Source: Desulfobacteraceae bacterium 4572_89 (GTDB lineage: Bacteria; Desulfobacterota; Desulfobacteria; Desulfobacterales; Desulfobacteraceae). Taken from it: DNA of 11,711 bases. Below are positions 1 to 5,979 of this stretch, in pieces (positions within the stretch are counted from its first letter, which is position 1; every line of letters begins with the position of its first letter). Under the pieces are notes generated by a model. It saw only the letters and a list, made by a program, of their open reading frames with translations, was not told where the DNA came from and did not search any database. The position numbers and the translations under genes are program-made. The stretch lies in assembly GCA_002085465.1 (NCBI GenBank), contig NBML01000084.1, forward strand, positions 1 through 11,711. The letters run 5' to 3'.

Positions 1-488
1 GCCTTCTCAGGCATGCTCTGGTGAAATTCCGTATCAAAGACAGCCACATTGGGGGTTCCTGGAAAAATCTCTTCCGCAACTTCGATCCCCATGAGGTTAG
101 CCGGATTGTGCAGGGGAGCCAGGGGACTGATCCTGCGGATCTCCTCTTTGACCTTGTCATCAATCAGCATGGCATCACGAAAACTTTCACCACCCTGTAC
201 AACCCTGTGCCCGATGGCGGAGATATCACTCTTACTTTTAATAACGCCCGTATCAGGAGCCGTAAGGAGATCAATGATAAGATGCATTCCAGCTTTATGA
301 TCACAAATTTCCTGCTTCAGTTCCGTCTTTGCACAATTTCCGTCATTTTCCATCTTTTTATGAGTCAATGATCCGTTTTCAGAACCGATTCTCTCAACAA
401 TTCCCGACGCCATCACCGACTCATCCATCATATTGAGAAGCTGGTATTTGAGGGAAGAACTTCCCGCATTGATAATTAGAACTTTCAT
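1..488 (-). CDS. ackA: Acetate kinase, N-terminal part (3' end beyond window)
   Basis: Acetate kinase interconverts acetyl phosphate plus ADP and acetate plus ATP in the cytoplasm, the energy-yielding last step of acetaldehyde oxidation. Reading the minus strand from the ATG at 488 gives about 162 codons with no stop up to the window edge. It begins MKVLIINAGSSSLKYQL, the nucleotide/phosphate-binding N-terminus of the acetate kinase (ASKHA) family. It also contains AIGHRVVQGGE and, near the edge, NVAVFDTEFHQSMP, which carries the conserved catalytic Asp segment of AckA. About 240 residues of a normal ~400-residue enzyme should lie to the left. AGGA sits about 7 bases upstream of the ATG. It follows the eutP-like gene by about 150 bases, so it is probably the distal gene of the same operon. 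Confidence 0.93.
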   Translation of the reverse strand, partial: MKVLIINAGSSSLKYQLLNMMDESVMASGIVERIGSENGSLTHKKMENDGNCAKTELKQEICDHKAGMHLIIDLLTAPDTGVIKSKSDISAIGHRVVQGGESFRDAMLIDDKVKEEIRRISPLAPLHNPANLMGIEVAEEIFPGTPNVAVFDTEFHQSMPEK

Positions 489-639
489 ATTTATTCCTGT
501 CTGTTGTTACAGCGATTCTCATTTTGGAAAATTTGCATGGAGCCATCAAAATTAGAATTGCTGCTATTTTTATGTGCAATTTTAAAAAAACAAAAAACCA
601 TGGGAACTCCGAAAAAATTCCTGAACAACCTTTGCAGAG

Positions 640-1080
640 CTATCTGTTTCCGCAGCCCAAATTCAGATATGAACGTAGTGTTTCAATCCCCATGGTCTCC
701 ATTGAACTTGTCGTCACGATCTTTACGGCTCCGGCCCATCGAAGAAATTTTTCCGCCCGGCCCAGGTTGCACCCTCGAACATCCGCCTTGGTGATGATAC
801 CCATCACCTTTTTATTAAACATGGTTGCAAACTGAGGCGGAAAGATGCTGTTCACAGCCGCAGCATCCTGTACAAACCCCACAAAATCGCATTCAGCAGC
901 CGTGGCCAAAAGAGCAGAATAGAGCCGCTTGTTCTCGACATAGTCACCCGGGGTATCCACAAAAGGCCCGCAGTATTCCACACTCAGAGTTCTTTTACTA
1001 TCAAGCTTCTCCCCAAGAACAGCCTTGATCAGCACCGTTTTGCCGCTGCCGGTCTTTCCAACAAGCATCATTTTCTTCAT
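640..1080 (-). CDS. eutP: EutP/PduV-like small GTPase
   Basis: A 146-residue P-loop protein of the EutP/PduV family, small Ras-like NTPases found in ethanolamine and propanediol microcompartment operons. Visible motifs are the Walker A GKTGSGKT at residues 8-15, the G3 motif DTPG at 42-45 and the G4-like TKAD at 97-100. This order and the length match the E. coli EutP sequence as I recall it (~159 aa). I chose the ATG at 1080, which puts the P-loop directly at the N-terminus. The reading frame is open further upstream, but that part lies in the repeat element at 1092-1203. The family's role is unsettled: PduV has been linked to compartment positioning, and acetate kinase activity has been reported for EutP. 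It appears intact, unlike the eutS remnant just upstream. Confidence 0.88.
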   Translation of the reverse strand: MKKMMLVGKTGSGKTVLIKAVLGEKLDSKRTLSVEYCGPFVDTPGDYVENKRLYSALLATAAECDFVGFVQDAAAVNSIFPPQFATMFNKKVMGIITKADVRGCNLGRAEKFLRWAGAVKIVTTSSMETMGIETLRSYLNLGCGNR

Positions 1081-1091
1081 GTCGGGTCCTA

Positions 1092-1203
1092 AGGGAACTA
1101 GGCGCAACAACAGGAGCATAGTGAACTATGTGCCTGGTGTTGCAACGTAGAAGACGGGCAAAAGGGCAAGCAGGATGCGTGGATTATTTTCTGGAAGTTC
1201 CCT
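1092..1203. mobile_element. 112-bp MITE-like palindromic element between eutS remnant and eutP
   Basis: The ends are a perfect 8-bp inverted repeat, AGGGAACT at 1092-1099 and AGTTCCCT at 1196-1203. Inside is a hairpin whose 18-nt arms, 1104-1121 and 1126-1143, match at 15 of 18 positions and enclose a 4-nt loop. It has no coding capacity of its own. Its right end coincides with the stop codon of the eutS remnant. Terminal inverted repeats plus a non-coding interior fit a miniature inverted-repeat or REP-like element; I could not see a clear target-site duplication. As RNA it would put a hairpin between eutS and eutP. Confidence 0.55.
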
Positions 1204-1478
1204 ACGTTCTGGTGATATCCACAGCATCAAAACAAAGCACGTCCCTGCACAGCGAGATCACATCCCTTACAGCTGATTCCACACTTGAAATATCTCCTGT
1301 AATAACGAGAGCTCCACCGAATCGATCAAGGAAACCGATTTCAACATCTGCGGCCTTGGTGGCCACATCCGCAGCGATGATAACCGATTCCATGGGGATT
1401 GGCAATCAAATGGGCCAGGGTCAATTGTCTACCCGGCACATACTCCTGGATCACCCTCTGTTTATTCTCTTCGGACAT
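1202..1478 (-). pseudogene. eutS: EutS/PduU-like BMC shell protein, broken by an internal frameshifting deletion
   Basis: EutS and PduU are circularly permuted hexameric BMC shell proteins of about 111-116 residues. The minus strand from the ATG at 1478 (AGGTGA upstream) reads [19 protein letters not shown], then TLAHLIANP, a good EutS N-terminus, through 1395. The remaining EutS sequence resumes in another frame at 1393: [20 protein letters not shown], then FLDRFGGALVI, ending DITRT and TAG at 1202. Compared with E. coli EutS as I recall it, about 23 residues are missing between the two halves, and the join at about 1394 lies in a CCCC run, so deletion between short direct repeats is likely. 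Neither half makes a complete shell domain. Start, Shine-Dalgarno sequence and both halves are otherwise well preserved, so the damage looks recent. Confidence 0.85.
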
Positions 1479-1524
1479 TTAAATCACCTGTTTTTAACCT
1501 AAAACCTGAATTCACAGTGTTGAG

Positions 1525-1570
1525 TTTTGGATACTTCTGCTGCTGCTCCTCAAAATTACAGCCTCCAAAA
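1525..1570. repeat. Small inverted repeat upstream of the eutS remnant
   Basis: TTTTGGA at 1525-1531 is mirrored by TCCAAAA at 1564-1570, with a GCTG/CAGC pair inside and a short CTG-rich run. It occupies the otherwise empty 132-base gap between the BMC-T gene and the eutS remnant. It has no T-run typical of a terminator on the coding strand. It may be another small palindromic element or chance. Confidence 0.3.
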
Positions 1571-1610
1571 TTCAAAACAAGCGAACTCTCCATAAACGAA
1601 TAAGTTTATA

Positions 1611-2162
1611 TCATAACAGCTTATTTTTCAAGTCTTCGCTGGGAGAAGGAATCACCACATGGCTGAGAACCGGTCCGCTGTCGCCTGCGCCCTCAACGCC
1701 TGCAGCCACGGAAGCTTCAACAGATCCCACATCACCGGTCATGGTGACAAAAGACTTCCCGGCCATGCCGGCAGCGGAACGGATCTCCAGCAGAGTTACC
1801 AGACCTGCCTTTGCCGCTGCATCGGCAGCCAGAATGCATGCCACGGTTGTACTGGTTTCAATAACACCCAGGGCATCAATACGGGGAGACAGAGTGGTGC
1901 CGCTCAATGCGGGCATCACGCTGTCGTGTACGCTTGGAATTACAAACCAGTCTATGACGGCTGCCCGGCCGATCTCTCTGCCGGTTTCAACGGCACTCTC
2001 CACAGAACCGGTATCACCGGCTACCATAACCAGATAGCGTCCCGGGCAGGTTGTCCGGGCAACAATCAGTTCAACCTGGGCGGCCTTGATCATCTCATCT
2101 GCGGCATAAATTCCCATAGCTATGCTGTTTAGCTCAACACTTCCAATTGTTCTAAAAGCCAT
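1611..2162 (-). CDS. pduT: PduT-like trimeric BMC shell protein (tandem BMC domains)
   Basis: A 183-residue protein made of two successive BMC domains, so it should form pseudohexameric trimers in the shell. Domain 1 (about residues 5-90) contains IGSVELNSIAMG and the pore segment RTTCPGRYLVMVAGD. Domain 2 (about 95-183) contains ALGVIETSTT and FVTMTGDVGSVEA. Cys39 in the TCPG loop is at the place of the PduT cysteine (Cys38) that holds a [4Fe-4S] cluster at the trimer axis, so a redox-active pore is likely. The gene is immediately downstream of the pduS-like gene, the pair found together in pdu operons, which supports electron transfer across the shell. I chose the ATG at 2162 by homology, with AGGG nine bases upstream. 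An in-frame ATG at 2183 would add seven residues. Confidence 0.9.
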   Translation of the reverse strand: MAFRTIGSVELNSIAMGIYAADEMIKAAQVELIVARTTCPGRYLVMVAGDTGSVESAVETGREIGRAAVIDWFVIPSVHDSVMPALSGTTLSPRIDALGVIETSTTVACILAADAAAKAGLVTLLEIRSAAGMAGKSFVTMTGDVGSVEASVAAGVEGAGDSGPVLSHVVIPSPSEDLKNKLL

Positions 2163-2205
2163 TTTAAAAACCCTATTTGTCATTTAGTCGTTTCATACCT
2201 ATTCA

Positions 2206-3534
2206 TTAGGCAGCCTTAATGATCACAACGCCGTCGTCAATGCTCTCCACAATACCATCAATGGAAGCATGGATACGGGCGCCCAATGCATTGTCTGGAA
2301 TTTCACCGATGGGATCGCCTTTACATACGCTCTCCCCGGCTTTCACCCGGCATAATGCCGGAGCACCAATGTGCTGGCATAAAGAGATCTTGACCCTTGA
2401 CGGAACAAATCCTTCCACCAGCCCGGGATGGGTATCATATTTAACAATATCAAGGCGCTGCATCAGGCGTTGGGTGGGTACATGGCGGGTATCACGAAAA
2501 GGATTATTTTCAGGGTCTGCTCCTGTGCCCTGCCATCTGACACCCTGGGCCGTCAGCTCTTTTTTAATCAGCCCATTGACTTCACGGGGAGAGACTCCCA
2601 TGGGACAGGCAAATTTCTCACAAACACCGCATTCGCAGCAAAGAAGCGCCTGTTTTCTCACTTCAGAATCCCTGTCCCCAAACGCTAAAGAGCGCATCAC
2701 TTTATGGGGATGGATATCATGACCAAGAAGGTTTCTCGGACACAGATCCGTACACATGGAACACTGGCAGCAGATGGTTCCGGCAATGCGCATCAGGATT
2801 TCCGGTGCAGTTATCTTCTTTGCAACAACATTGTGATCAGAAGGAAGCACCATAAGACCGCTGGTGGTCTTGGTCACCGGCTGGTCTGCATCAGGAAGCA
2901 CACGGCCCATCATGGGACCGCCGTCAACGATGCGGTAATCCGTTATGGTCGCTCCCCCTGCAAATTCAAGCAGATCAGATACAAGGGTTCCAACGGGTAC
3001 CCTGACAACCATATCACGGCCCACCTCCCCGGTTATGGTGAGGTAACGGTCAGTAAGGGGAATATCCTTCATGGCCCGGGCTATATTATAGATGGATTCC
3101 ACGTTACTCACAACCACCCCCACCTCAAGGGGAATTCCAGCCTCGGGCACCGTTCGTCCGGTGACCTCTCTAACCAGAACCTGCTCATCTCCCGCAGGGT
3201 AGAAATCCTTGAGTTCAAACAGTTCAAGACGCCCCGAGGCGTCCTTGGCAACAGCCCCCTTTACCGACTCCATGGCCTTGCAGTGTTTGCCTTTAAGGCA
3301 GATGTAGCCTTTCTTTGCACCGGTGCAGTCCATGACTGCATTCAAACCCTCTACAATGGTGTCGATCTCGCACTCCAAAAGATGGGGGTCACTCATGAGC
3401 AGCGGCTCGCAGGAGGCTCCATTCACAAGAACCGTCTCCACCTGTGCATTGATTTTAACATGAGTCGGGAAACCGGCACCACCAGCCCCCACAACACCTG
3501 CATTTTTTACCTTCTCTACAATCTGATCTCTCAT
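2206..3534 (-). CDS. pduS: PduS/RnfC-like iron-sulfur flavoprotein (electron carrier of the BMC)
   Basis: A 442-residue homologue of PduS, which resembles the NADH-binding RnfC/Nqo1 fold and in pdu compartments reduces cobalamin with NADH. The N-terminus has the glycine-rich VVGAGGAGFPTHVK segment (residues 14-27) expected for nucleotide/flavin binding. Two ferredoxin-like [4Fe-4S] motifs follow: C255, C258, C261, C265-Pro and C299, C302, C305, C310-Pro. The C-terminal part (from about 385) has the barrel-sandwich look of RnfC-type proteins. In a B12-independent choline locus it may instead supply low-potential electrons to CutD or recycle NADH; that is inference. The ATG at 3534 starts at the conserved MRDQIVEKV. 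An upstream TTG would add 20 residues that lie in repeat sequence, so I rejected it. The Shine-Dalgarno sequence (GGGA) is weak. Confidence 0.9.
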   Translation of the reverse strand: MRDQIVEKVKNAGVVGAGGAGFPTHVKINAQVETVLVNGASCEPLLMSDPHLLECEIDTIVEGLNAVMDCTGAKKGYICLKGKHCKAMESVKGAVAKDASGRLELFELKDFYPAGDEQVLVREVTGRTVPEAGIPLEVGVVVSNVESIYNIARAMKDIPLTDRYLTITGEVGRDMVVRVPVGTLVSDLLEFAGGATITDYRIVDGGPMMGRVLPDADQPVTKTTSGLMVLPSDHNVVAKKITAPEILMRIAGTICCQCSMCTDLCPRNLLGHDIHPHKVMRSLAFGDRDSEVRKQALLCCECGVCEKFACPMGVSPREVNGLIKKELTAQGVRWQGTGADPENNPFRDTRHVPTQRLMQRLDIVKYDTHPGLVEGFVPSRVKISLCQHIGAPALCRVKAGESVCKGDPIGEIPDNALGARIHASIDGIVESIDDGVVIIKAA

Positions 3535-3579
3535 TTTAAATCCCGCTGCCCGATTCAAAGGGCATCCTAATTTTTTCCT

Positions 3580-3615
3580 TGCATATCCGGCCAAATGACG
3601 CTTGCAATTTTTAGG
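3580..3615 (-). repeat. 36-nt repeat, inverted copy of the one at 10065-10100
   Basis: Read on the minus strand this stretch starts CCTAAAAATTGCAAGCGTC and ends GGATATGCA. It matches plus-strand 10065-10100 at 33 of 36 positions, so the two copies are inverted relative to each other about 6.5 kb apart. It lies just downstream of the premature stop in the eutN remnant. Its flanks also show a loose CCTAA...TTAGG inverted symmetry. It is probably a copy of a dispersed short repeat. Confidence 0.7.
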
Positions 3616-3623
3616 TTCAATGC

Positions 3624-3677
3624 TTAATTTTGTGTTTTTTTAGCCCAAACATTTCCGATCACTTCACATATAATCAT
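3624..3677 (-). pseudogene. eutN: Remnant of a EutN/CcmL-type (BMC-P) pentameric vertex protein
   Basis: From the ATG at 3677 the minus strand reads MIICEVIGNVWAKKTQN and then TAA. This is the characteristic start of BMC-P proteins, whose pentamers cap the vertices of the shell and are normally about 90 residues. An AAGGCGATG sequence sits upstream. After the stop the same frame continues weakly BMC-P-like (ALNLKIA, then a GK about 15 residues later) to a TAG in the TTAGG at 3563-3567. That stretch coincides with the repeat at 3580-3615, so it may not be genuine eutN sequence. No recognisable C-terminal half is present before pduS. It sits between the 196-residue gene and pduS, a normal place for a shell gene. 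I call it a remnant; translation as a 17-residue peptide seems meaningless. Confidence 0.65.
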
Positions 3678-3708
3678 CTGCTCATCGCCTTTACATCCAT
3701 GATCATTT

Positions 3709-4299
3709 TTAAAATTTCATAAATTGGATATTCTGTTCCAGGGCACTTTCCACGGCAAGGGGAGTAATATTTGCATCCTGGGGAATGCGGAGTTCCGACG
3801 CCCCGTTCTCCTTTGCATGGATAACATCTTTTTCCGTCACCAGCTTTTTTCTCAGCATCATTGTGCCGGTCTGTCTCCTTGAAAATTCCTTAACCCCAAA
3901 AGCATCCAGAGTTTTTTCATAGGATTCATAGAGGCTGTACAGAGCTCCGGGAGCTGTGGCGGTATAGGACTTGTACTCAAATTCAAACACCTCCACCTTA
4001 ACCCCGGAGAGAAGCAGAGTTAAAATTTCCTCAGATGCGGGCTCCGAGGCCCGGCCTGCTGCAAGGTCAGCCATTCTGCTGCAGGAAAGCACGGGTAAAA
4101 TATAGCGGGCAGGATTTTTCCCTCCCAGGTCATCATCAGAGAAAAAAACATCCACATCATCCCCAATATGCTCCAGCACCCGGGTAACAGAATCGCAATC
4201 TCTGTTTTCAAGTATTACCACGCACTCTTTTTCAGGCGCTCCGTTCATCTGTTTAAGGACCTCCTGGGTGATGGTCCTGACCAGTTCATTTAAATCCAT
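3709..4299 (-). CDS. BMC-operon protein of unknown function with cargo-like N-terminus
   Basis: A 196-residue soluble protein with no enzyme motif that I recognise. The first 18 residues, MDLNELVRTITQEVLKQM, form an amphipathic helix of the type that targets cargo into microcompartments, followed by a short linker (NGAPEKE). The rest alternates strands and helices (CVVILEN, VDVFFSDDD, ARYILPVLSC), suggesting a Rossmann-like or flavodoxin-like core. Proteins of this general description occur in eut and glycyl-radical BMC operons of unknown role; I think it belongs to one of those families but cannot confirm it. The AGGAG ribosome site overlaps the stop region of the eutJ-like gene, with nine bases between the genes, so the two are probably translationally coupled. 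Confidence 0.75.
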   Translation of the reverse strand: MDLNELVRTITQEVLKQMNGAPEKECVVILENRDCDSVTRVLEHIGDDVDVFFSDDDLGGKNPARYILPVLSCSRMADLAAGRASEPASEEILTLLLSGVKVEVFEFEYKSYTATAPGALYSLYESYEKTLDAFGVKEFSRRQTGTMMLRKKLVTEKDVIHAKENGASELRIPQDANITPLAVESALEQNIQFMKF

Positions 4300-4308
4300 A
4301 TGAATCTC

Positions 4309-5130
4309 CTACCCGCCGCAGTTCATGGCAATACCAAGGGGGGTAACCAGAAAAGGATTGGCCGGCTTGTAGACCGGTTTACCGATCTCCTGTTCCATCA
4401 CCTTTTCCATATTCTTCAGGCAGCAGGTACCACCCACAAGATAGATGGCTGAGATATCGCGTCCCCTAATATGGCTGTTGACAATGGAAGCCATCTTCTG
4501 AATTACCGGACGAACCACCGTCAGGATCTCGCCCTGACGTTCCGGCTGCTTTTTTAAATCTTCCGCCTCTTCAAAACTGATCCTGTAGTTTCCGGATATC
4601 ACAAGGGAGATATGGGTTCCTCCGGTGGCCTCGTCCGCCACATAGACCACCTTGCCCTTTTCAAGAATGGAGAGGCCGGTGGTCCCTCCCCCGATATCCA
4701 CAATCACGCCATTTGCGATGCCCAGCACCGCATTGGCGGCGGTGGGCTCATCCAGAACAGATGTCACTTCCAGCCCTGCTCCCTCAACCACATGGCCGTG
4801 GGTTTTGCAGTCGTTTTTACCGGTTCCCGGGGGAACGGCAATGGCGGCATGGGAAAGAGACCTCCCAAGACGCTCTTCAAGCTGTTCCACAAGTTTCCGG
4901 ACAATCCGGGTGGCTCCAATATAGTCCACCACAAGGCCGTCCTTGATCACCTGGGCAAATTCCATGGCACAGGCTACAGGTTCATTTTGACGGTTCAAAA
5001 CCACCACAACAATATATGCTGTTCCCAGATCCACTCCCACATGGAGTATCTCATCCGCCTTTACCCGGGCCGTGGTTTCCATGCAGTCTTCCAGGGCGGT
5101 TATTTTCTGATCAATGGCTGTAAAGTCCAC
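4309..5130 (-). CDS. eutJ: EutJ-like actin/Hsp70-fold ATPase
   Basis: A 273-residue member of the EutJ family, chaperone-like ASKHA ATPases found in ethanolamine and glycyl-radical BMC operons; their substrate is unknown. The phosphate-1 loop is VDLGTAY at residues 33-39, phosphate-2 is VDIGGGTTG at 144-152, and the adenosine-binding LVGGTCCLKN is near 231-240. DEPTAANA at 127-134 is also typical. The length is close to E. coli EutJ (~278 aa). I chose the GTG at 5130 because GGAGG lies seven bases upstream. The frame stays open to 5244, but those extra 38 residues come mostly from the 86-bp palindrome at 5163-5248 and are not expected in the family. The gene therefore begins just past the damaged end of pduL and appears unharmed. 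Confidence 0.9.
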   Translation of the reverse strand: MDFTAIDQKITALEDCMETTARVKADEILHVGVDLGTAYIVVVVLNRQNEPVACAMEFAQVIKDGLVVDYIGATRIVRKLVEQLEERLGRSLSHAAIAVPPGTGKNDCKTHGHVVEGAGLEVTSVLDEPTAANAVLGIANGVIVDIGGGTTGLSILEKGKVVYVADEATGGTHISLVISGNYRISFEEAEDLKKQPERQGEILTVVRPVIQKMASIVNSHIRGRDISAIYLVGGTCCLKNMEKVMEQEIGKPVYKPANPFLVTPLGIAMNCGG

Positions 5131-5159
5131 GGATCGCCTCCTTGTTTTTTGGTAACCGT

Positions 5160-5729
5160 TCACAGGGTACTGCACCTGCTGCGTTGGCGGGCATTTGAAG
5201 TACATGAGTACGTCTGCATGCCCGCCGCCTTGCATCTGCAGCACCCTGCATCATCAGGGTCCATATGGATATGACGGTCGGCAACAATCAGCCCCTCCTC
5301 CAGCCCCACAATCCCGGCCTGGGATGCCAGAATAATCCCGGGTGTTCCCGCAATATGACCCGACTGACGTACAGGTACATCAACGCCGAGTATCCGTGCG
5401 TCGGTCTTGGAGATCTCTATCTGGGATCTGCCCCGGGAAGGACCCAGAATTGCCACATTGTCAATGACCCCTTTGGGGCCGATGAGCCGTACCCGCTCTT
5501 CACACAAAAACTGCCCCGGCTGTGAAAGTTCCCTGGCCTTGGTCAGGGGGGCGCCAAACAGATCAATGGTATCTTTTTCACTCAAATGGGCATGACGTGC
5601 CGAAAGTTCCACAGGAATGGGGTCTGATCTATTGATATCTGCATCCCGGCCGACTGGAGCCGCAACAGGCTCGCCGGCAAACTGTTCCATCACAAGTTTT
5701 ATTATATTTTCAATGCTGTTTTCGTTCAC
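5160..5729 (-). pseudogene. pduL: PduL-type phosphotransacylase, 3' end lost at a palindrome
   Basis: PduL transfers the acyl group of acyl-CoA to phosphate inside the compartment. The frame starts at GTG 5729 with GGAG upstream. It opens with a cargo-type helix, NENSIENIIKLVMEQF. PduL features follow: ELSARHAHLS (His46, His48), QIEIS (Glu105), and GLIVADRHIHMDPDDA (His153, His155). After Ala161 the similarity stops abruptly and 28 unrelated, cysteine-rich residues translated from the 86-bp palindrome run to a TGA at 5160. A normal PduL continues for roughly 55 residues with the second half of the C-terminal barrel and the MHIDTDEA segment, whose His is a zinc ligand in solved structures. The product therefore lacks part of its active site and is probably inactive. 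The surviving part is clean, so the loss looks recent. Confidence 0.85.
5163..5248. repeat. 86-bp palindromic element at the broken end of pduL
   Basis: Two arms of about 41 nt flank a 4-nt centre. The outer ends are CAGGGT and ACCCTG, and the strongest stem is GGCGGGCAT pairing with ATGCCCGCC. The arms are imperfect, with a one-base offset. It begins exactly where PduL homology ends and stops about 30 bases before the eutJ-like start. With 1092-1203 it shares a CAACG-AG-AG stretch and a similar small central loop, hinting at one family of REP or MITE-like elements. It could equally act as a hairpin in the mRNA. Confidence 0.7.
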
Positions 5730-5750
5730 GAAAGGCTCCGTAATCGATAC

Positions 5751-5973
5751 TTACCGGCTTTTATCCTTGAACATCATGATGTAAAGTGCACTACTCATTC
5801 TGTTCAGGGCCTGGATAATATCTTGCTTTACAATTTCAAATTTTGCATTCAAAAACTGGACGGCGGAGGGGGGGCATGATATGCCCCTCCGCCGCACAAT
5901 TTTTTAGGTGGAAAGTCTCGGGAATATCTTTTCTGAAAGAGTCTCTCAGGAAAAATTCCGTTATGACTTTCAT
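5751..5973 (-). pseudogene. eutT: Remnant of EutT-type cobalamin adenosyltransferase, middle deleted
   Basis: EutT makes adenosylcobalamin for ethanolamine ammonia-lyase and is about 267 residues in E. coli. Here only the two ends survive. From the ATG at 5973 (AGGGA upstream, six bases after the BMC-H stop) the frame reads MKVITEFFLRDSFRKDI, then PETFHLKN, like the EutT start, then runs through the hairpin at 5862-5893 and stops at 5836. Past the hairpin another frame gives FLNAKFEIVKQDIIQALN followed by RMSSALYIMM, which closely follows the EutT C-terminus as I recall it (DILQALNRLSSTVYVMM), ending KDKSR and TAA at 5751. About 190-200 residues are missing and the ends are out of frame, so no enzyme can be made. 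A B12 adenosyltransferase is not needed by a glycyl-radical lyase, which may explain its loss. Confidence 0.85.
5862..5893. repeat. GC-rich hairpin inside the eutT remnant, just after BMC-H
   Basis: GGCGGAGGGG and ATGCCCCTCCGCC form a 13-bp perfect stem around a 3-nt loop, with three extra G residues bulged in the left arm. On the coding strand it is followed by GTCCAGTTTTTG. On the other strand it is followed by GCACAATTTTTT. It could act as a weak terminator or, more likely, as a 3' stem that stabilises the abundant BMC-H message while lowering expression of pduL and later genes. It sits exactly at the eutT deletion junction. Confidence 0.7.
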
Positions 5974-5979
5974 GGTATC

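Noticed and set aside
489..639. Possible terminator or promoter between eutP and ackA
   Set aside because: There is a T6-G-T7 tract on the coding strand at about 585-598, but the hairpin before it has only about four pairs and no convincing -35/-10 pair was found.
2704..3570. 288-codon open frame on the plus strand opposite pduS
   Set aside because: It lies fully antisense to a well-supported iron-sulfur protein, has low-complexity His/Gly-rich composition and shows no recognisable domain.
5131..5244. Longer N-terminus for the eutJ-like protein starting at 5244
   Set aside because: The extra residues are translated mainly from the 86-bp palindrome; GGAGG directly before the GTG at 5130 gives a family-like start.
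4612..5274. 220-codon plus-strand open frame
   Set aside because: Antisense to the eutJ-like gene and running into the palindrome; no domain, no ribosome site, composition of a shadow frame.
5862..5893. Hairpin after BMC-H as a strong intrinsic terminator
   Set aside because: On the coding strand the T-run starts six bases after the stem, so efficient termination is doubtful; I list it as a hairpin only.
5163..5973. Programmed translational bypass over the palindromes in eutT and pduL
   Set aside because: Large conserved parts of both proteins are absent from the DNA, so skipping the hairpins could not restore full-length products.
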